NCBI RefSeq assembly: GCF_004152845.1
Contig: NZ_SEON01000010.1
Coordinates: forward strand, 1 to 64,000
Direction of reading: 5' to 3'
Length of the DNA stretch: 64,000 nt
Origin: Sphingobium fuliginis
GTDB lineage: Bacteria; Pseudomonadota; Alphaproteobacteria; Sphingomonadales; Sphingomonadaceae
The notes under the pieces are model-generated. The model ran no database searches, was not told the origin of the DNA, and saw only the letters and a list, made by a program, of their open reading frames with translations. Position numbers and translations under genes: made by a program. Numbering within the stretch: position 1 is the first letter of the stretch; the number at the start of each line of letters is the position of its first letter. This document shows, in pieces, positions 17,207 through 26,611 of the stretch.

Positions 17207-18054
17207 TGACGCCCGAAGAAGCGATGAGCGCGGAGGAAGAGCGGGTCGAAAAGGCGCTGGAGCGCGATGATGTCGCCATATCGGTCCGCAACCTGCGCAA
17301 CAGCTTCGGCGACCAGGTCGTGCATGAGGGGTTGAACCTCGACGTGCGCAAGGGCGAGATATTGGGCGTGGTCGGCGGGTCGGGGACGGGCAAGTCGGTG
17401 CTGATGCGCTCCATCATCGGCCTCCAGACGCCCGATGAGGGCGAGGTCCACGTCTTCGGGGAATCGATGATCGGCCGGCTGGACGATGAGGCGCTGGCGA
17501 TCCGCAAGCGCTGGGGCGTGCTGTTCCAGGGCGGCGCGCTGTTCTCCACGCTGACGGTCGCGGAGAATGTCGAGGTGCCGATCCGCGAATATTATCCGAA
17601 CATCGGCCCCAAGCTGCGCGACGAGATTGCCGCCTACAAGATCCGCATGACCGGCCTGCCCGCCGAGGCGGGTCCCAAATATCCCGCCGAACTGTCAGGC
17701 GGGATGAAGAAGCGCGCGGGGTTGGCGCGGGCGCTGGCGCTTGATCCCGACCTGCTGTTCCTCGATGAACCCACGGCCGGGCTTGATCCCATCGGCGCGG
17801 CCGCCTTCGACGACCAGACGCGCAAATTGCAGAAGACGCTGGGCCTCACCGTCTTCCTCATCACCCATGATCTCGACACGCTCTATTCGATCTGCGACCG
17901 GGTGGCGGTGCTGGCGGACAGAAAGGTGACGGCGGTCGGCACCATCGATGAGCTGCTGGCGACCGATCATCCGTGGATTCAGGAATATTTCAACGGCCCG
18001 CGCGGGCGCGCCGCGACGGCGGCGGTCGCTCGCGAAAAGGACAAGAGGCGATAG
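17206..18054 (+). CDS. MlaF-like ABC transporter ATP-binding protein
   Basis: A 282-residue ATPase of the lipid transporter. Walker A G-G-S-G-T-G-K-S is near residue 61, the signature L-S-G-G-M-K-K-R near 164, and Walker B L-L-F-L-D-E-P-T-A-G-L-D near 180. The start overlaps the permease stop by one base (TGATG), indicating coupling. ATG 17224 is a possible alternative. The C-terminal tail is basic. Confidence 0.92.
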   Translation: MTPEEAMSAEEERVEKALERDDVAISVRNLRNSFGDQVVHEGLNLDVRKGEILGVVGGSGTGKSVLMRSIIGLQTPDEGEVHVFGESMIGRLDDEALAIRKRWGVLFQGGALFSTLTVAENVEVPIREYYPNIGPKLRDEIAAYKIRMTGLPAEAGPKYPAELSGGMKKRAGLARALALDPDLLFLDEPTAGLDPIGAAAFDDQTRKLQKTLGLTVFLITHDLDTLYSICDRVAVLADRKVTAVGTIDELLATDHPWIQEYFNGPRGRAATAAVAREKDKRR

Positions 18055-18057
18055 GAT

Positions 18058-19020
18058 ATGGAAACCCGCTCCAACCATGTGCTGGTGGGCACGGTCACGC
18101 TGCTGCTGCTGGCGGCGATCATGATCGCGGCTTTCTGGTTCTCGCGCCTCTCCCAGGGCGACAATATGGAATATGACATCTTCTTCAAACAGTCGGTCAA
18201 CGGCCTCGCCAAGGGATCGAGCGTCAACTATTCCGGCGTCCCGTCCGGTCAGGTCGAGAAGATCGAGCTGTGGAAGCGCGATCCCAGCTTCGTGAAGGTG
18301 CGCATTTCGGTGAAGGAAGGGACGCCGATCCTGCAAGGGACCACCGCGACCATTGCCGGGGTGGGCTTTACCGGCGTGTCGGAAATCGTGCTGGACGGCG
18401 CGGTCAAGGGCGCGCCACCGATCACGTGCCCGGCGGAAAACCCCCTCGCCTCCTGCCCCGATGGCGTACCGGTGATCCCGACCAAGCCGGGGGCGCTGGG
18501 CGAGCTGCTCAACAACGCCCCGCAGTTGCTGGAGCGGCTGTCGACGCTGACCGAGCGGCTGACGGAGTTGCTGAACGACAAGAATCAGCAGTCCATCGCC
18601 GGCATATTGGCCAATGTGGAGCGGATTTCCGGCTCGCTGGCCGACCGCAGCCCCGAAATCGCGGCAACGCTGGCCGAGGCGCGCATCGCCGTGCAGCGCA
18701 CTGGCATCGCCGCCGAACAGATCGGCAAGCTGGCCGCGTCCACCGACGCCATGGTCAATGATGAGGGCCGTCCGCTGCTGGCCGACCTGCGCAAGAGCAT
18801 CCAGTCGGCCACGCGCAGCATCGACACGCTCGACAAGACCATTGCGGAGGCGCAGCCGGGCGTCCACGCCTTCAGCAACCAGACCATGCCGGAGGTGAAC
18901 CAGTTGGTCCGCGACCTGCGCGAAATGTCGCGCTCCTTCCGCGGCGTGGCGGAAAAACTGGATCAGCAGGGTGCGGGATCGATCGTCGGATCGCCCAAAT
19001 TGCCTGATTACAAGCGATAA
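18058..19020 (+). CDS. MlaD/MCE-domain periplasmic lipid transport protein
   Basis: A 320-residue protein anchored by one N-terminal membrane helix (about residues 10-30), with an MCE domain at about 38-115 (G-L-A-K-G-S-S-V-N-Y-S-G-V-P-S-G-Q-V) and a long helical C-terminal region. MCE proteins form hexameric channels for lipids between the membranes. It starts three bases after the ATPase stop and is followed by a lipoprotein gene in the same operon. Confidence 0.9.
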   Translation: METRSNHVLVGTVTLLLLAAIMIAAFWFSRLSQGDNMEYDIFFKQSVNGLAKGSSVNYSGVPSGQVEKIELWKRDPSFVKVRISVKEGTPILQGTTATIAGVGFTGVSEIVLDGAVKGAPPITCPAENPLASCPDGVPVIPTKPGALGELLNNAPQLLERLSTLTERLTELLNDKNQQSIAGILANVERISGSLADRSPEIAATLAEARIAVQRTGIAAEQIGKLAASTDAMVNDEGRPLLADLRKSIQSATRSIDTLDKTIAEAQPGVHAFSNQTMPEVNQLVRDLREMSRSFRGVAEKLDQQGAGSIVGSPKLPDYKR

Positions 19021-19027
19021 GAGGGAC

Positions 19028-19642
19028 ATGATGATGTTTCACAGGAAACTTGGCCTGATGCCCGTGGCCCTCGGCGCATCGATGCTGGCCGGCTGCGTGT
19101 CCTTCGGCGGCAAGCCGCCCGAACGGCTGCTGTCGCTCAACGCCGCGCAGAAGGTCGCCCCGGGCACGCTGCGCAGCGCATCGGCGGGCGCATCCATCAC
19201 GGTAGCCGATCCCGAAGCGCCCAAGATGCTGGATACGGTGCGGGTGCCGGTGATCACCTCCCCCACGTCGGTCGCCTATGTGACGAAGGTGCAATGGGCG
19301 GACACGCCGCGCCACCTGTTCCAGAAGCTGCTGGGCGAAACCATCGCCGCCACCAGCAACCGCATCGTGCTCGACCCCGGTCAATATTCCGCCGACGCCG
19401 GGCAGCGGCTGATGGGCGAGCTGGTCGATTTCGGCGTGGATGAGGCGAGCAACAGCGCGATCGTGACCTATGACGCGATGCTCACCGGGCCGGGCGGCAC
19501 GGCCATCGCCAAGCAGCGCTTCACCGCCAGCGCGCCGATCGGGGGCAAGATCGACGCCAGCAGCGTGGGCGCTCCGCTCAATGCCGCCGCGAACAAGGTG
19601 GCGGCGGATGTGGCCGCCTGGCTGGCGACTTCGGGAAGGTAG
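19028..19642 (+). CDS. ABC-type transport auxiliary lipoprotein (PqiC/LptE-like)
   Basis: A 204-residue lipoprotein. The signal peptide ends in lipobox L-A-G-C (cysteine near residue 21), so it is probably lipidated and outer-membrane anchored. Members sit at the end of Mla/MCE operons and are thought to supply the outer-membrane part of the transport path. Three consecutive ATG codons (19028, 19031, 19034) follow GAGGG at 19021-19025; spacing favours the second or third. Confidence 0.85.
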   Translation: MMMFHRKLGLMPVALGASMLAGCVSFGGKPPERLLSLNAAQKVAPGTLRSASAGASITVADPEAPKMLDTVRVPVITSPTSVAYVTKVQWADTPRHLFQKLLGETIAATSNRIVLDPGQYSADAGQRLMGELVDFGVDEASNSAIVTYDAMLTGPGGTAIAKQRFTASAPIGGKIDASSVGAPLNAAANKVAADVAAWLATSGR

Positions 19643-19660
19643 GGCGCCGTTCCTGGCCGT

Positions 19661-19681
19661 CATCCCAGCTTTCGCTGGGGT
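19661..19681. repeat. GTCATCCCAGC hairpin between convergent genes
   Basis: A CCCAGC/GCTGGG stem (19664-19669 and 19674-19679) with a four-base loop, embedded in a degenerate copy of the GTCATTCCCGCG repeat found at 5071. It sits between the transport lipoprotein and pepN stops and may serve as a terminator. Confidence 0.5.
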
Positions 19682-19705
19682 GGCGCGCAGGGTGGAAGGA
19701 CGTCT

Positions 19706-22303
19706 TTACTCCAAACTCTTGCTTACCTGCTCCGTCACATCCTTCGACAGTCCCGGCTCAAGCAGGATGCGCTGCAATTCCGCCCGCATCAGCGCAGCGC
19801 GTGGTTCATCGAACCGTTTCCAGCGGCCGAGCGGCGGCACCAGCCGGGCGGCGGTCTGGGGGTTCAGCTTGTCGAGCGCGATGATGCAGTCCGCCACCAG
19901 ACGATAGCCCTTGCCCGACGGGTGATGGAACGCCCATTGATTGCCTGCGAAGGCGCCATAGAGCGCGCGCACCCGGTTGGGATTGGTCAGGGTGAAATCC
20001 TTGTGCCTGCCCAGTTCCTCGACCAGATCGACCGTATCGGGATGGAAGGCGAAGGCCTGGGTCTGGAACCATTTGTCCAGCGTCAGCGCATCGTCACGAT
20101 AGCGGTTGTAGAAGATGTCGAGCGCCGCTTCCCGTTCCGCGCTGGTGCCGTTCGCCAATGTCGCGAGCGCTGCCTGCCGCTCGGTCATATTGTCGGCCTC
20201 GCTGAACTGGCCGAAGGCGACGGTCGGACCATCGACCGCGCCGGAAGCTGCAAGATAGAGCAGCGCCGTGTTGCGCAGCTTCCTGGCGCCCTTGGCGACT
20301 GACGACAGGGCGAAGGCATTGGCCCTGGTCCGGGCGTGAATATCGCGCCAGAGCGGCTCCAGTTCGGCGCCGATGCGCCGTTGCAGCGCATCCCGGGCCG
20401 CGTGGATCGCGTCGGGATCGACCACCGCCATCTGATCGCCCAGATAGGCTTCGCTCGGCAGGCGGATCGCCTCCGCGACGAAGGCGGGATCTAGCAGCGG
20501 ATCGGTGGCGGCGTTGCGGATCGCGGCGATCACCGCATCCTCATCGACCGCCTGCCCGCCGATCCGGCCGACCAGCACATTGACCATGAGTTGCTGCATC
20601 GCCTCATAACGGGCGAAGGGATCGTCGTCATGGGCCGAGAGGAAGGCAAGATCGGCCTGGCTGCGATTGGTTTCGACAATGACCGGGGCGGAAAAGCCGC
20701 GATTGATCGAAAGGATGGGCGCGGCCGTCCAGCCCTGGAAGGTGAAGCTCTGCCGCGCTTCGGTCAGCATCAGAAGTTCATCGCCCCTGTTCTCACCCGT
20801 TTCCGGATCGAACAGAGCCGTGCGCAACGGGATGGCCATGGGCCGTTTTTCGGGCTGGCCCGGCGTCGGCGGGACCGTCTGCTCCAGCAGCAATGTCACG
20901 CTGCGCGCAACCGGGTCGTGGGTCAGCAGGGCGCGGACATGAGGCGTGCCGGCCTGCTCGTACCAGAGGCGGAACTGGCCGAGGTCGATCTCTCCCCCCT
21001 CCTCCATCGCCCGCACGAAATCCTCGCAGGTCGCTGCCTCGCCATCATGTCGGTCGAAATAGAGGTCCGTTCCGGCACGGAAGCGCTCCGGACCCAGCAT
21101 CAGCGCCATCATGCGGATCAGCTCCGCGCCTTTATTGTAGATGGTCGCGGTGTAGAAGTTGCTGATTTCCATATAGGATTCCGGACGAACCGGATGGGCG
21201 AGCGGTCCGCTGTCCTCCTGGAACTGCGCCGCGCGAAGGATGCGGACGTCCTCGATCCGCTTGACCGCGTGCGATCCCATGTCGGCGGAGAAATTCTGGT
21301 CGCGGAAGACGGTGAAGCCTTCCTTCAGGCTGAGTTGGAACCAGTCGCGGCAGGTGACGCGGTTGCCCGACCAGTTGTGGAAATATTCGTGCGCCACCAC
21401 CCCCTCGACGCCGTCATAGTCGATGTCGGTCGCGGTTTCCGGATCGGCCAATATGTAGCGTGAATTGAAGATGTTGAGGCCCTTGTTCTCCATCGCCCCG
21501 AAGTTGAAATCGGCAACGGCGACGATGTTGAACACGTCCAGATCATATTCACGGCCATAGACGCGCTCGTCCCAGGCCATGCTGTTCCTGAGCGCCTGCA
21601 TCGCATGGGCGGTGCGAGGCAGATCCGCTTCCCTGACCCATATGCCCAGTTGCACCTCCCGCCCGCTCATCGTGACGAAGCGGTCGGCATTGCAGGCAAG
21701 GTCGCCGGCGACCAGCGCGAACAGATAGCAGGGCTTGGGAAAGGGATCGTTCCAGCGCGCCCAGTGGCGGCCGCCGGGCAACTCTCCCTGCTCGACGGGA
21801 TCGCCATTGGCGAGCAGCACCGGGTAGAGCGCCTTGTCCGCCGCCATGCGCACCGAATAGCGCGACAGCACATCGGGCCGGTCGGGGAAGAAGGTGATGC
21901 GCCGGAAACCCTCCGCCTCGCATTGCGTACAGAGGAGGCCGCCGCTGGCATAAAGCCCCATCAGTTTGCTGTTGTCCTGAGGCGCGATCTCCACGAGCGT
22001 TTCAACTATATGAACGGCGTCGGGAAGCGCGATGACCAGCGCGCCGCTGTCCATCGACCATAGGTCCGCGGCGACGGGGTTGCCATCGACCCTGATCTCC
22101 AGCGGCAGGAGGCCGTCGCCATCCAGTTTCAGCGGCCGGTCATGATCGCCATTTCGCGTGACCGACAAGGTTGCATGGACGCGCGTTGCAGCGGCGTCGA
22201 GATCGAAATCCAGCGCGATGTCGGGAACAAGCCAGTCCGGCGGCCGATAGTCCTCGCGACGGACGACATGGGGCACGGTGAGGGAGGAGGAATTGTCTGC
22301 CAT
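19706..22303 (-). CDS. pepN: Aminopeptidase N (M1 family)
   Basis: An 865-residue zinc aminopeptidase. The exopeptidase motif G-A-M-E-N (about residue 265) and zinc motif H-E-Y-F-H (about 300) with downstream catalytic residues are intact. The C-terminal part fits the bacterial DUF3458 domains. It removes N-terminal residues from peptides in the cytoplasm. It lies downstream of parB on the same strand but behind a terminator-like hairpin. Confidence 0.95.
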   Translation of the reverse strand: MADNSSSLTVPHVVRREDYRPPDWLVPDIALDFDLDAAATRVHATLSVTRNGDHDRPLKLDGDGLLPLEIRVDGNPVAADLWSMDSGALVIALPDAVHIVETLVEIAPQDNSKLMGLYASGGLLCTQCEAEGFRRITFFPDRPDVLSRYSVRMAADKALYPVLLANGDPVEQGELPGGRHWARWNDPFPKPCYLFALVAGDLACNADRFVTMSGREVQLGIWVREADLPRTAHAMQALRNSMAWDERVYGREYDLDVFNIVAVADFNFGAMENKGLNIFNSRYILADPETATDIDYDGVEGVVAHEYFHNWSGNRVTCRDWFQLSLKEGFTVFRDQNFSADMGSHAVKRIEDVRILRAAQFQEDSGPLAHPVRPESYMEISNFYTATIYNKGAELIRMMALMLGPERFRAGTDLYFDRHDGEAATCEDFVRAMEEGGEIDLGQFRLWYEQAGTPHVRALLTHDPVARSVTLLLEQTVPPTPGQPEKRPMAIPLRTALFDPETGENRGDELLMLTEARQSFTFQGWTAAPILSINRGFSAPVIVETNRSQADLAFLSAHDDDPFARYEAMQQLMVNVLVGRIGGQAVDEDAVIAAIRNAATDPLLDPAFVAEAIRLPSEAYLGDQMAVVDPDAIHAARDALQRRIGAELEPLWRDIHARTRANAFALSSVAKGARKLRNTALLYLAASGAVDGPTVAFGQFSEADNMTERQAALATLANGTSAEREAALDIFYNRYRDDALTLDKWFQTQAFAFHPDTVDLVEELGRHKDFTLTNPNRVRALYGAFAGNQWAFHHPSGKGYRLVADCIIALDKLNPQTAARLVPPLGRWKRFDEPRAALMRAELQRILLEPGLSKDVTEQVSKSLE

Positions 22304-22333
22304 GCGTGCAGGCTAGGCAGTTGAGGGGGAAAA

Positions 22334-22373
22334 GACCAGTGGCCGCCGCGCCTAAATGCGTTGGCCACCAGTC
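22334..22373 (-). terminator. Probable terminator after parB
   Basis: On the minus strand, GTGGCC pairs with GGCCAC, extended by GAC/GTC across a two-base internal mismatch (arms 22334-22344 and 22363-22373), and TCTTTTCCCC follows. It lies between parB and pepN, which share a strand, and would separate their transcription. Confidence 0.5.
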
Positions 22374-22386
22374 CTTTGGCGAAGCT

Positions 22387-23307
22387 TCAGATACGCTCGC
22401 CCGAGAGGCGCTGGCACAGCATGTCCAGTTGGTCGAGCGTCGAATAATGCAGCGAAAGCGTGCCGTTGCCGCCTTGCATATAGTCGATGTCGACCTTCAC
22501 CCCCAATATGTCGGCAAGATGCTGCTCCAGAGCCGCGATGTCGGGATCGTTTTCCTTCGGGACAGCCGCCCGTCTGCGGCCGGGCGCGTCATCGCCCTTC
22601 TTCGCGCGGCGCACCAGTTGTTCCGTATCGCGAACCGACAGGCCCCTGGCTTCCACGGTGCGGGCCAGATTTTCGCAGTCCGGCGCGCCGATCAGCGCAC
22701 GGGCATGGCCCATGCTGAGCTTTTGTTCGATCACCTGCTGCTGAACGGGCGCGGGCAGATCGAGAAGGCGCATCAAGTTCGCGACATGGCTGCGCGACTT
22801 GCCGACCAGACGGCCCAGCGCTTCCTGGCTGTGCTGGAACTCCGCGATCAACTTGCGATAGGCTTCCGCTTCTTCGATCGGGTTGAGGTCTTCGCGCTGG
22901 ATATTTTCGATAAGGGCGATTTCCAGCGTTTCCGCCTCATCGAAATCGCGCACGATGGCAGGGATGCGGTGAAGCTGGGCGCGCTGGGCCGCGCGCCAGC
23001 GACGCTCGCCCGCGACGATCTGGAAACCGCCGCCATGGGGCCGAACGATGATCGGCTGGATGACGCCCCGCTTGCCGATGCTGTCCGCCAGTTCCTGCAA
23101 CGCGCCCTCATCGAAATGGCGGCGCGGCTGTTCCGGATGGGGCTGGATCAGCGCGACTTCGATGCTCTGGATCGCCTTGGTGGACGGCGGCGTGGCCGCT
23201 GTCGGCGCGACGGGTTCTTCCCGCGCCACGTCTCCCAACAGTGCCGACAGCCCCCGGCCAAGGCCGTGGGGGCGCTTCACCGACTTCATGGCATTTTCGT
23301 TATTCAA
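22387..23307 (-). CDS. parB: Chromosome partitioning protein ParB
   Basis: A 306-residue CTP-dependent DNA clamp that loads at parS. The N-terminal domain has the nucleotide-binding G-E-R-R-W-R-A-A box (about residue 92), followed by the helix-turn-helix region (L-V-G-K-S-R-S-H-V-A-N, about 165) and a C-terminal dimerisation domain. The start is probably TTG at 23307, because AGGAGG lies 7 bases upstream and the codon overlaps the parA stop (TTGA). ATG 23289 lacks a ribosome-binding site. parS sites lie close by. Confidence 0.95.
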   Translation of the reverse strand: MNNENAMKSVKRPHGLGRGLSALLGDVAREEPVAPTAATPPSTKAIQSIEVALIQPHPEQPRRHFDEGALQELADSIGKRGVIQPIIVRPHGGGFQIVAGERRWRAAQRAQLHRIPAIVRDFDEAETLEIALIENIQREDLNPIEEAEAYRKLIAEFQHSQEALGRLVGKSRSHVANLMRLLDLPAPVQQQVIEQKLSMGHARALIGAPDCENLARTVEARGLSVRDTEQLVRRAKKGDDAPGRRRAAVPKENDPDIAALEQHLADILGVKVDIDYMQGGNGTLSLHYSTLDQLDMLCQRLSGERI

Positions 23308-24086
23308 GCAGCAACCTCCTGCCGGGGCAGGCGCGCGATCAACTCACGCGCCAGACGCATATAGGCTTCCGATCCCGAGCAGCGGAAATCGTAGATCAGG
23401 GCCGGCACGCCGTGGCTGGGCGCTTCCGACAGGCGGACATTGCGCGGGATGACCGTGGAAAAGACAAGATCGCCCAGACAGGCCCGCACATCGTCCGCAA
23501 CCTGATCCGTCAGGCGATTGCGGCGGTCGTACATGGTGAGCGCCACGCCCATGATCGACAGGCCGGGATTGAAGCGGCCACGAATCCGTTCCACTGTCTG
23601 GAGCAGTTGCGAGAGCCCTTCCAACGCAAAAAATTCACATTGCAGCGGCACGAGCAGCGACTGCGCCGCGACCATGGCGTTTATCGTCAGCAGGCCAAGC
23701 GAGGGCGGGCAGTCGATAAGGCAGATGTCCCAACGGCCGGGCTGGGCTTCGGCGAGGACCCTTTCCAGCCGATGGGTCCGTTCCTCATATTCGATCAGTT
23801 CGATCTCCGCGCCCGACAGATCCTGTGTCGCGGGAACGATGTCGAGCTTGGGAACCCGCGTGCCGAGAACCGCATCCTCAAGCGCGCAATTGCCGAGAAG
23901 CAGGTCGTAGCTCGACTGGACGCGATCCGATTGGTTGACGCCGAGTCCGGTGGACGCATTGCCCTGAGGATCGAGATCGACCAGCAGCACGCGAAGACCA
24001 GTGGCCGCCAGACCTGTGGCCAGATTGATGGCGGTCGTGGTTTTTCCGACGCCGCCCTTCTGATTGGCAATGGCAATACGGATCAT
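23304..24086 (-). CDS. parA: Chromosome partitioning ATPase ParA
   Basis: A 260-residue deviant-Walker ATPase that drives separation of the parS-ParB complexes. The N-terminus is I-A-N-Q-K-G-G-V-G-K-T-T, and D-L-D-P-Q-G-N-A-S and I-D-C-P-P-S-L follow in order. The ATG at 24086 overlaps the rsmG stop by four bases (ATGA). The reading frame stays open further upstream inside rsmG, but that extension is antisense-like sequence and not part of ParA. Confidence 0.96.
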   Translation of the reverse strand: MIRIAIANQKGGVGKTTTAINLATGLAATGLRVLLVDLDPQGNASTGLGVNQSDRVQSSYDLLLGNCALEDAVLGTRVPKLDIVPATQDLSGAEIELIEYEERTHRLERVLAEAQPGRWDICLIDCPPSLGLLTINAMVAAQSLLVPLQCEFFALEGLSQLLQTVERIRGRFNPGLSIMGVALTMYDRRNRLTDQVADDVRACLGDLVFSTVIPRNVRLSEAPSHGVPALIYDFRCSGSEAYMRLARELIARLPRQEVAA

Positions 24087-24724
24087 CCTCGGGCTTTCCT
24101 CCTGACGGATCGGACCGCCTCCGCGACGATGATGGCGCTGTCGGCATCGGTCACGCTGCGTTCCACGTGGAACGCACCTTGCCATGATCGAGTCGCCGCC
24201 TCCAGTTCATTCTGCGCATTTCGTCCTTTTGGAAGCACCCAAATGGTTTTTTCATCGGCCAGATGATGCGCGGATTCGAGTAGCCGGGGCAGAGGCGCAT
24301 AGGCGCGGGCGCTGATGATGGCTGCCGCCGAAGCGGGAACGGTCTCTACCCGACCGCCAAAGACCTGGGCATGGGAGAGGCCCAGCTCTGCGATGACGTC
24401 GTTCAGAAAGTCGATCCGCTTGCGCCGGGACTCCACCAGTTGGATGGGGCGTTCATGGAGGATCGCGATGACTATGGCCGGCAAGCCGGCACCCGAGCCC
24501 AGGTCGACCCACCTGCCCTGCCCGGCCTTCGCGGCCAAAGGCAGGAGCTGCGCGGAATCGACAATGTGCCGTGCCCATATATGGGCGCGGGTCGATTCAG
24601 CGATCAGGTTCTGCTGCTCCATCTCCCTCAGAAGGATCGCAACATAGCTCTCCAGCCGCTCCCATGTTCCACGTGAAACATCGAAACGGGACTGCAACCA
24701 TTGCCGTGCTTCTTCTTCCGTCAC
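24083..24724 (-). CDS. rsmG: 16S rRNA (guanine527-N7)-methyltransferase
   Basis: A 213-residue SAM-dependent methyltransferase (formerly GidB). The SAM motif D-L-G-S-G-A-G-L-P is near residue 70. The start is GTG at 24724, overlapping the mnmG stop (GTGA). Two parS sites lie inside the coding sequence, near its start (24665-24680) and its end (24158-24175), so the gene doubles as part of the centromere-like region. Confidence 0.95.
   Translation of the reverse strand: MTEEEARQWLQSRFDVSRGTWERLESYVAILLREMEQQNLIAESTRAHIWARHIVDSAQLLPLAAKAGQGRWVDLGSGAGLPAIVIAILHERPIQLVESRRKRIDFLNDVIAELGLSHAQVFGGRVETVPASAAAIISARAYAPLPRLLESAHHLADEKTIWVLPKGRNAQNELEAATRSWQGAFHVERSVTDADSAIIVAEAVRSVRRKARG
24158..24175. 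other. parS site (in rsmG)
   Basis: GCGTTCCACGTGGAACGC is an 18-base perfect palindrome. Its inner 14 bases match the ParB-binding consensus TGTTNCACGTGNAACA; the outermost T/A of the 16-mer is replaced by C/G. It lies in the 3' part of rsmG, 72 bases upstream of the parA start. Confidence 0.8.
24665..24680. other. parS site (in rsmG)
   Basis: TGTTCCACGTGAAACA fits the parS consensus TGTTNCACGTGNAACA at every fixed position. It is inside the 5' coding part of rsmG, about 45 bases from its start, and encodes a stretch of the protein around F-D-V-S-R-G-T-W. Confidence 0.88.
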
Positions 24725-26571
24725 GCGGCGCGCCGCCTGATGTGAACAAGAAGGGCCGCCAGTGCCGCGGGCGTTATGCCGCGAATGCGCCCCGCCGCCG
24801 CAAGCGTATCCGGCCGCGCCCGATCCAGCCGCTCGATCATTTCCGTCGAGAGCCCGCCGATAGAAGCGAAGTCGAAATCGGCCGGAATGGCGACACGTTC
24901 ATTGCGGCGCATCTCCGCGATCTCCGCCTCCTGCCTCTCCAGATAGGGCGCATAATGCGCATCTTCCAGAATCTCGTCGCGCAGGTCGGCGGATGTTCGG
25001 GCCAATGCCGGCGCGAGTGCGAAGAGCAGATCCTGCCCCACCTCCGGAAATCGCGCCCATTCGAACAGGGTGCGGCGCGCGCCATCCTGCCGGACGGATG
25101 CGCCCGATCTGGCCATTTCGGTGGCCGAGAAGGAACGGCCCAATTCTTCCTCCACGAGCGAGCGCTGATGGGCGCGTTCCGCATAATAGGCGGTCCGCTC
25201 TTTGCCGAGCACCCCATGATAGATGCCGAGCGGGGCCAATCGGGTGCCCGCATTATCGGCGCGCAGCCGCAACCGATATTCGGCGCGGGCAGTGAGCATG
25301 CGATAGGGCTCGGTCACGCCCTGCAGGACCAGATCGTCGATCATCACGCCGATATAGCTGCTGGCCCGATCCAGAATGAGCGGTTCCTCCGCCTTGGCCC
25401 TGGCGGCGGCATTGATTCCGGCGATCAGGCCTTGAGCCGCCGCCTCTTCATATCCGGTGGTGCCGTTGATCTGCCCCGCGCAGAAAAGACCGGGGATCGT
25501 GCGCACTTCCAACGTCGCATCCAAGGCGCGGGGATCGATATGGTCATATTCCACGGCATAGCCGGGCACGACGATTTCGGCCTTTTCCAGACCCGCCATC
25601 GACCGCACCATCGACAGTTGCACATCGGCGGGAAGCGAAGTGCTAATCCCGTTGGGATAGACCAGATGGTCGTCCAACCCCTCCGGCTCCAGGAATATCT
25701 GATGCCCGTCGCGATCGCCGAAGCGGATCACCTTGTCCTCGATCGATGGGCAGTAACGCGGCCCCCTGCCCTCGATCGCGCCGCTGAACAAAGGCGAGCG
25801 GCCTAGCCCTTCCCGGATGATCGCATGCGTGCATTCATTGGTGCGCGTAATGGCGCAGCTCAATTGCGGTAGCGGTCGCCCCGGCGACATGGCGGACATG
25901 GTCCATGCCGACCCATCGGAAGGCTGCGCCTCAAGCCGCGCCCAATCGATGGTGCGGCCATCGATTCTGGGAGGGGTTCCGGTCTTGAGCCTTCCAACCG
26001 GCAGGTCCAGCGCGCGAAGCTGAACCCCCAAAGCCATCGCCGCCCGCTCTCCGGTACGGCCGCCCGCCTGCGTCTCTTCCCCCCGGAAGAGCTTGCCACC
26101 CAGAAATGTTCCCGTCGCGAGCACCACGGCGGGCGCCTTGAGCATCCGTCCGTCGGCCAGGGACAATCCGGCGATGGTTCCGCCCGTCAGGATCAATCCG
26201 ATGGCTTCTCCCTCCACGATCTCCAGTCCAGGCTGGCGGTCGAGGAGGCGGTGAATCTCGGCACGATAGCGTTTGCGATCCGCCTGGATGCGCGGACCCT
26301 GAACCGCTGCGCCCTTGCTGCTGTTGAGCATGCGGTAGTGAATGGCAGCGGCGTCGGCAGCACGGGCTATCAAGCCGTCCAGTGCGTCGACCTCCCGTAC
26401 CAGATGGCCTTTGCCCAGACCGCCTATGGCCGGATTGCAGGACATGGCGCCCACCGTCGCTCTGTCGAAGGTCAATAGCGCAACCGAGGCCCCTTTGCGC
26501 GCCGCTGCGCCCGCCGCTTCGCAGCCTGCATGGCCGCCGCCGACCACGATCACATCATAGCTTGTTCGCAT
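24721..26571 (-). CDS. mnmG: tRNA uridine-5-carboxymethylaminomethyl synthesis enzyme MnmG
   Basis: A 616-residue FAD protein (formerly GidA) that, with MnmE, modifies wobble uridine-34. The FAD-binding G-G-G-H-A-G-C-E-A is at the N-terminus (about 11-19), and the family signatures G-P-R-Y-C-P-S-I-E-D-K and G-Y-E-E-A-A-A-Q-G-L are present. AAGGGGG precedes the ATG. Its partner mnmE is immediately upstream, separated by 59 bases containing a parS site. Confidence 0.97.
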   Translation of the reverse strand: MRTSYDVIVVGGGHAGCEAAGAAARKGASVALLTFDRATVGAMSCNPAIGGLGKGHLVREVDALDGLIARAADAAAIHYRMLNSSKGAAVQGPRIQADRKRYRAEIHRLLDRQPGLEIVEGEAIGLILTGGTIAGLSLADGRMLKAPAVVLATGTFLGGKLFRGEETQAGGRTGERAAMALGVQLRALDLPVGRLKTGTPPRIDGRTIDWARLEAQPSDGSAWTMSAMSPGRPLPQLSCAITRTNECTHAIIREGLGRSPLFSGAIEGRGPRYCPSIEDKVIRFGDRDGHQIFLEPEGLDDHLVYPNGISTSLPADVQLSMVRSMAGLEKAEIVVPGYAVEYDHIDPRALDATLEVRTIPGLFCAGQINGTTGYEEAAAQGLIAGINAAARAKAEEPLILDRASSYIGVMIDDLVLQGVTEPYRMLTARAEYRLRLRADNAGTRLAPLGIYHGVLGKERTAYYAERAHQRSLVEEELGRSFSATEMARSGASVRQDGARRTLFEWARFPEVGQDLLFALAPALARTSADLRDEILEDAHYAPYLERQEAEIAEMRRNERVAIPADFDFASIGGLSTEMIERLDRARPDTLAAAGRIRGITPAALAALLVHIRRRAA

Positions 26572-26611
26572 GCGCGCCCCCTTAACAGAAGTCGGGCGCC
26601 CCGGTCAAAAC

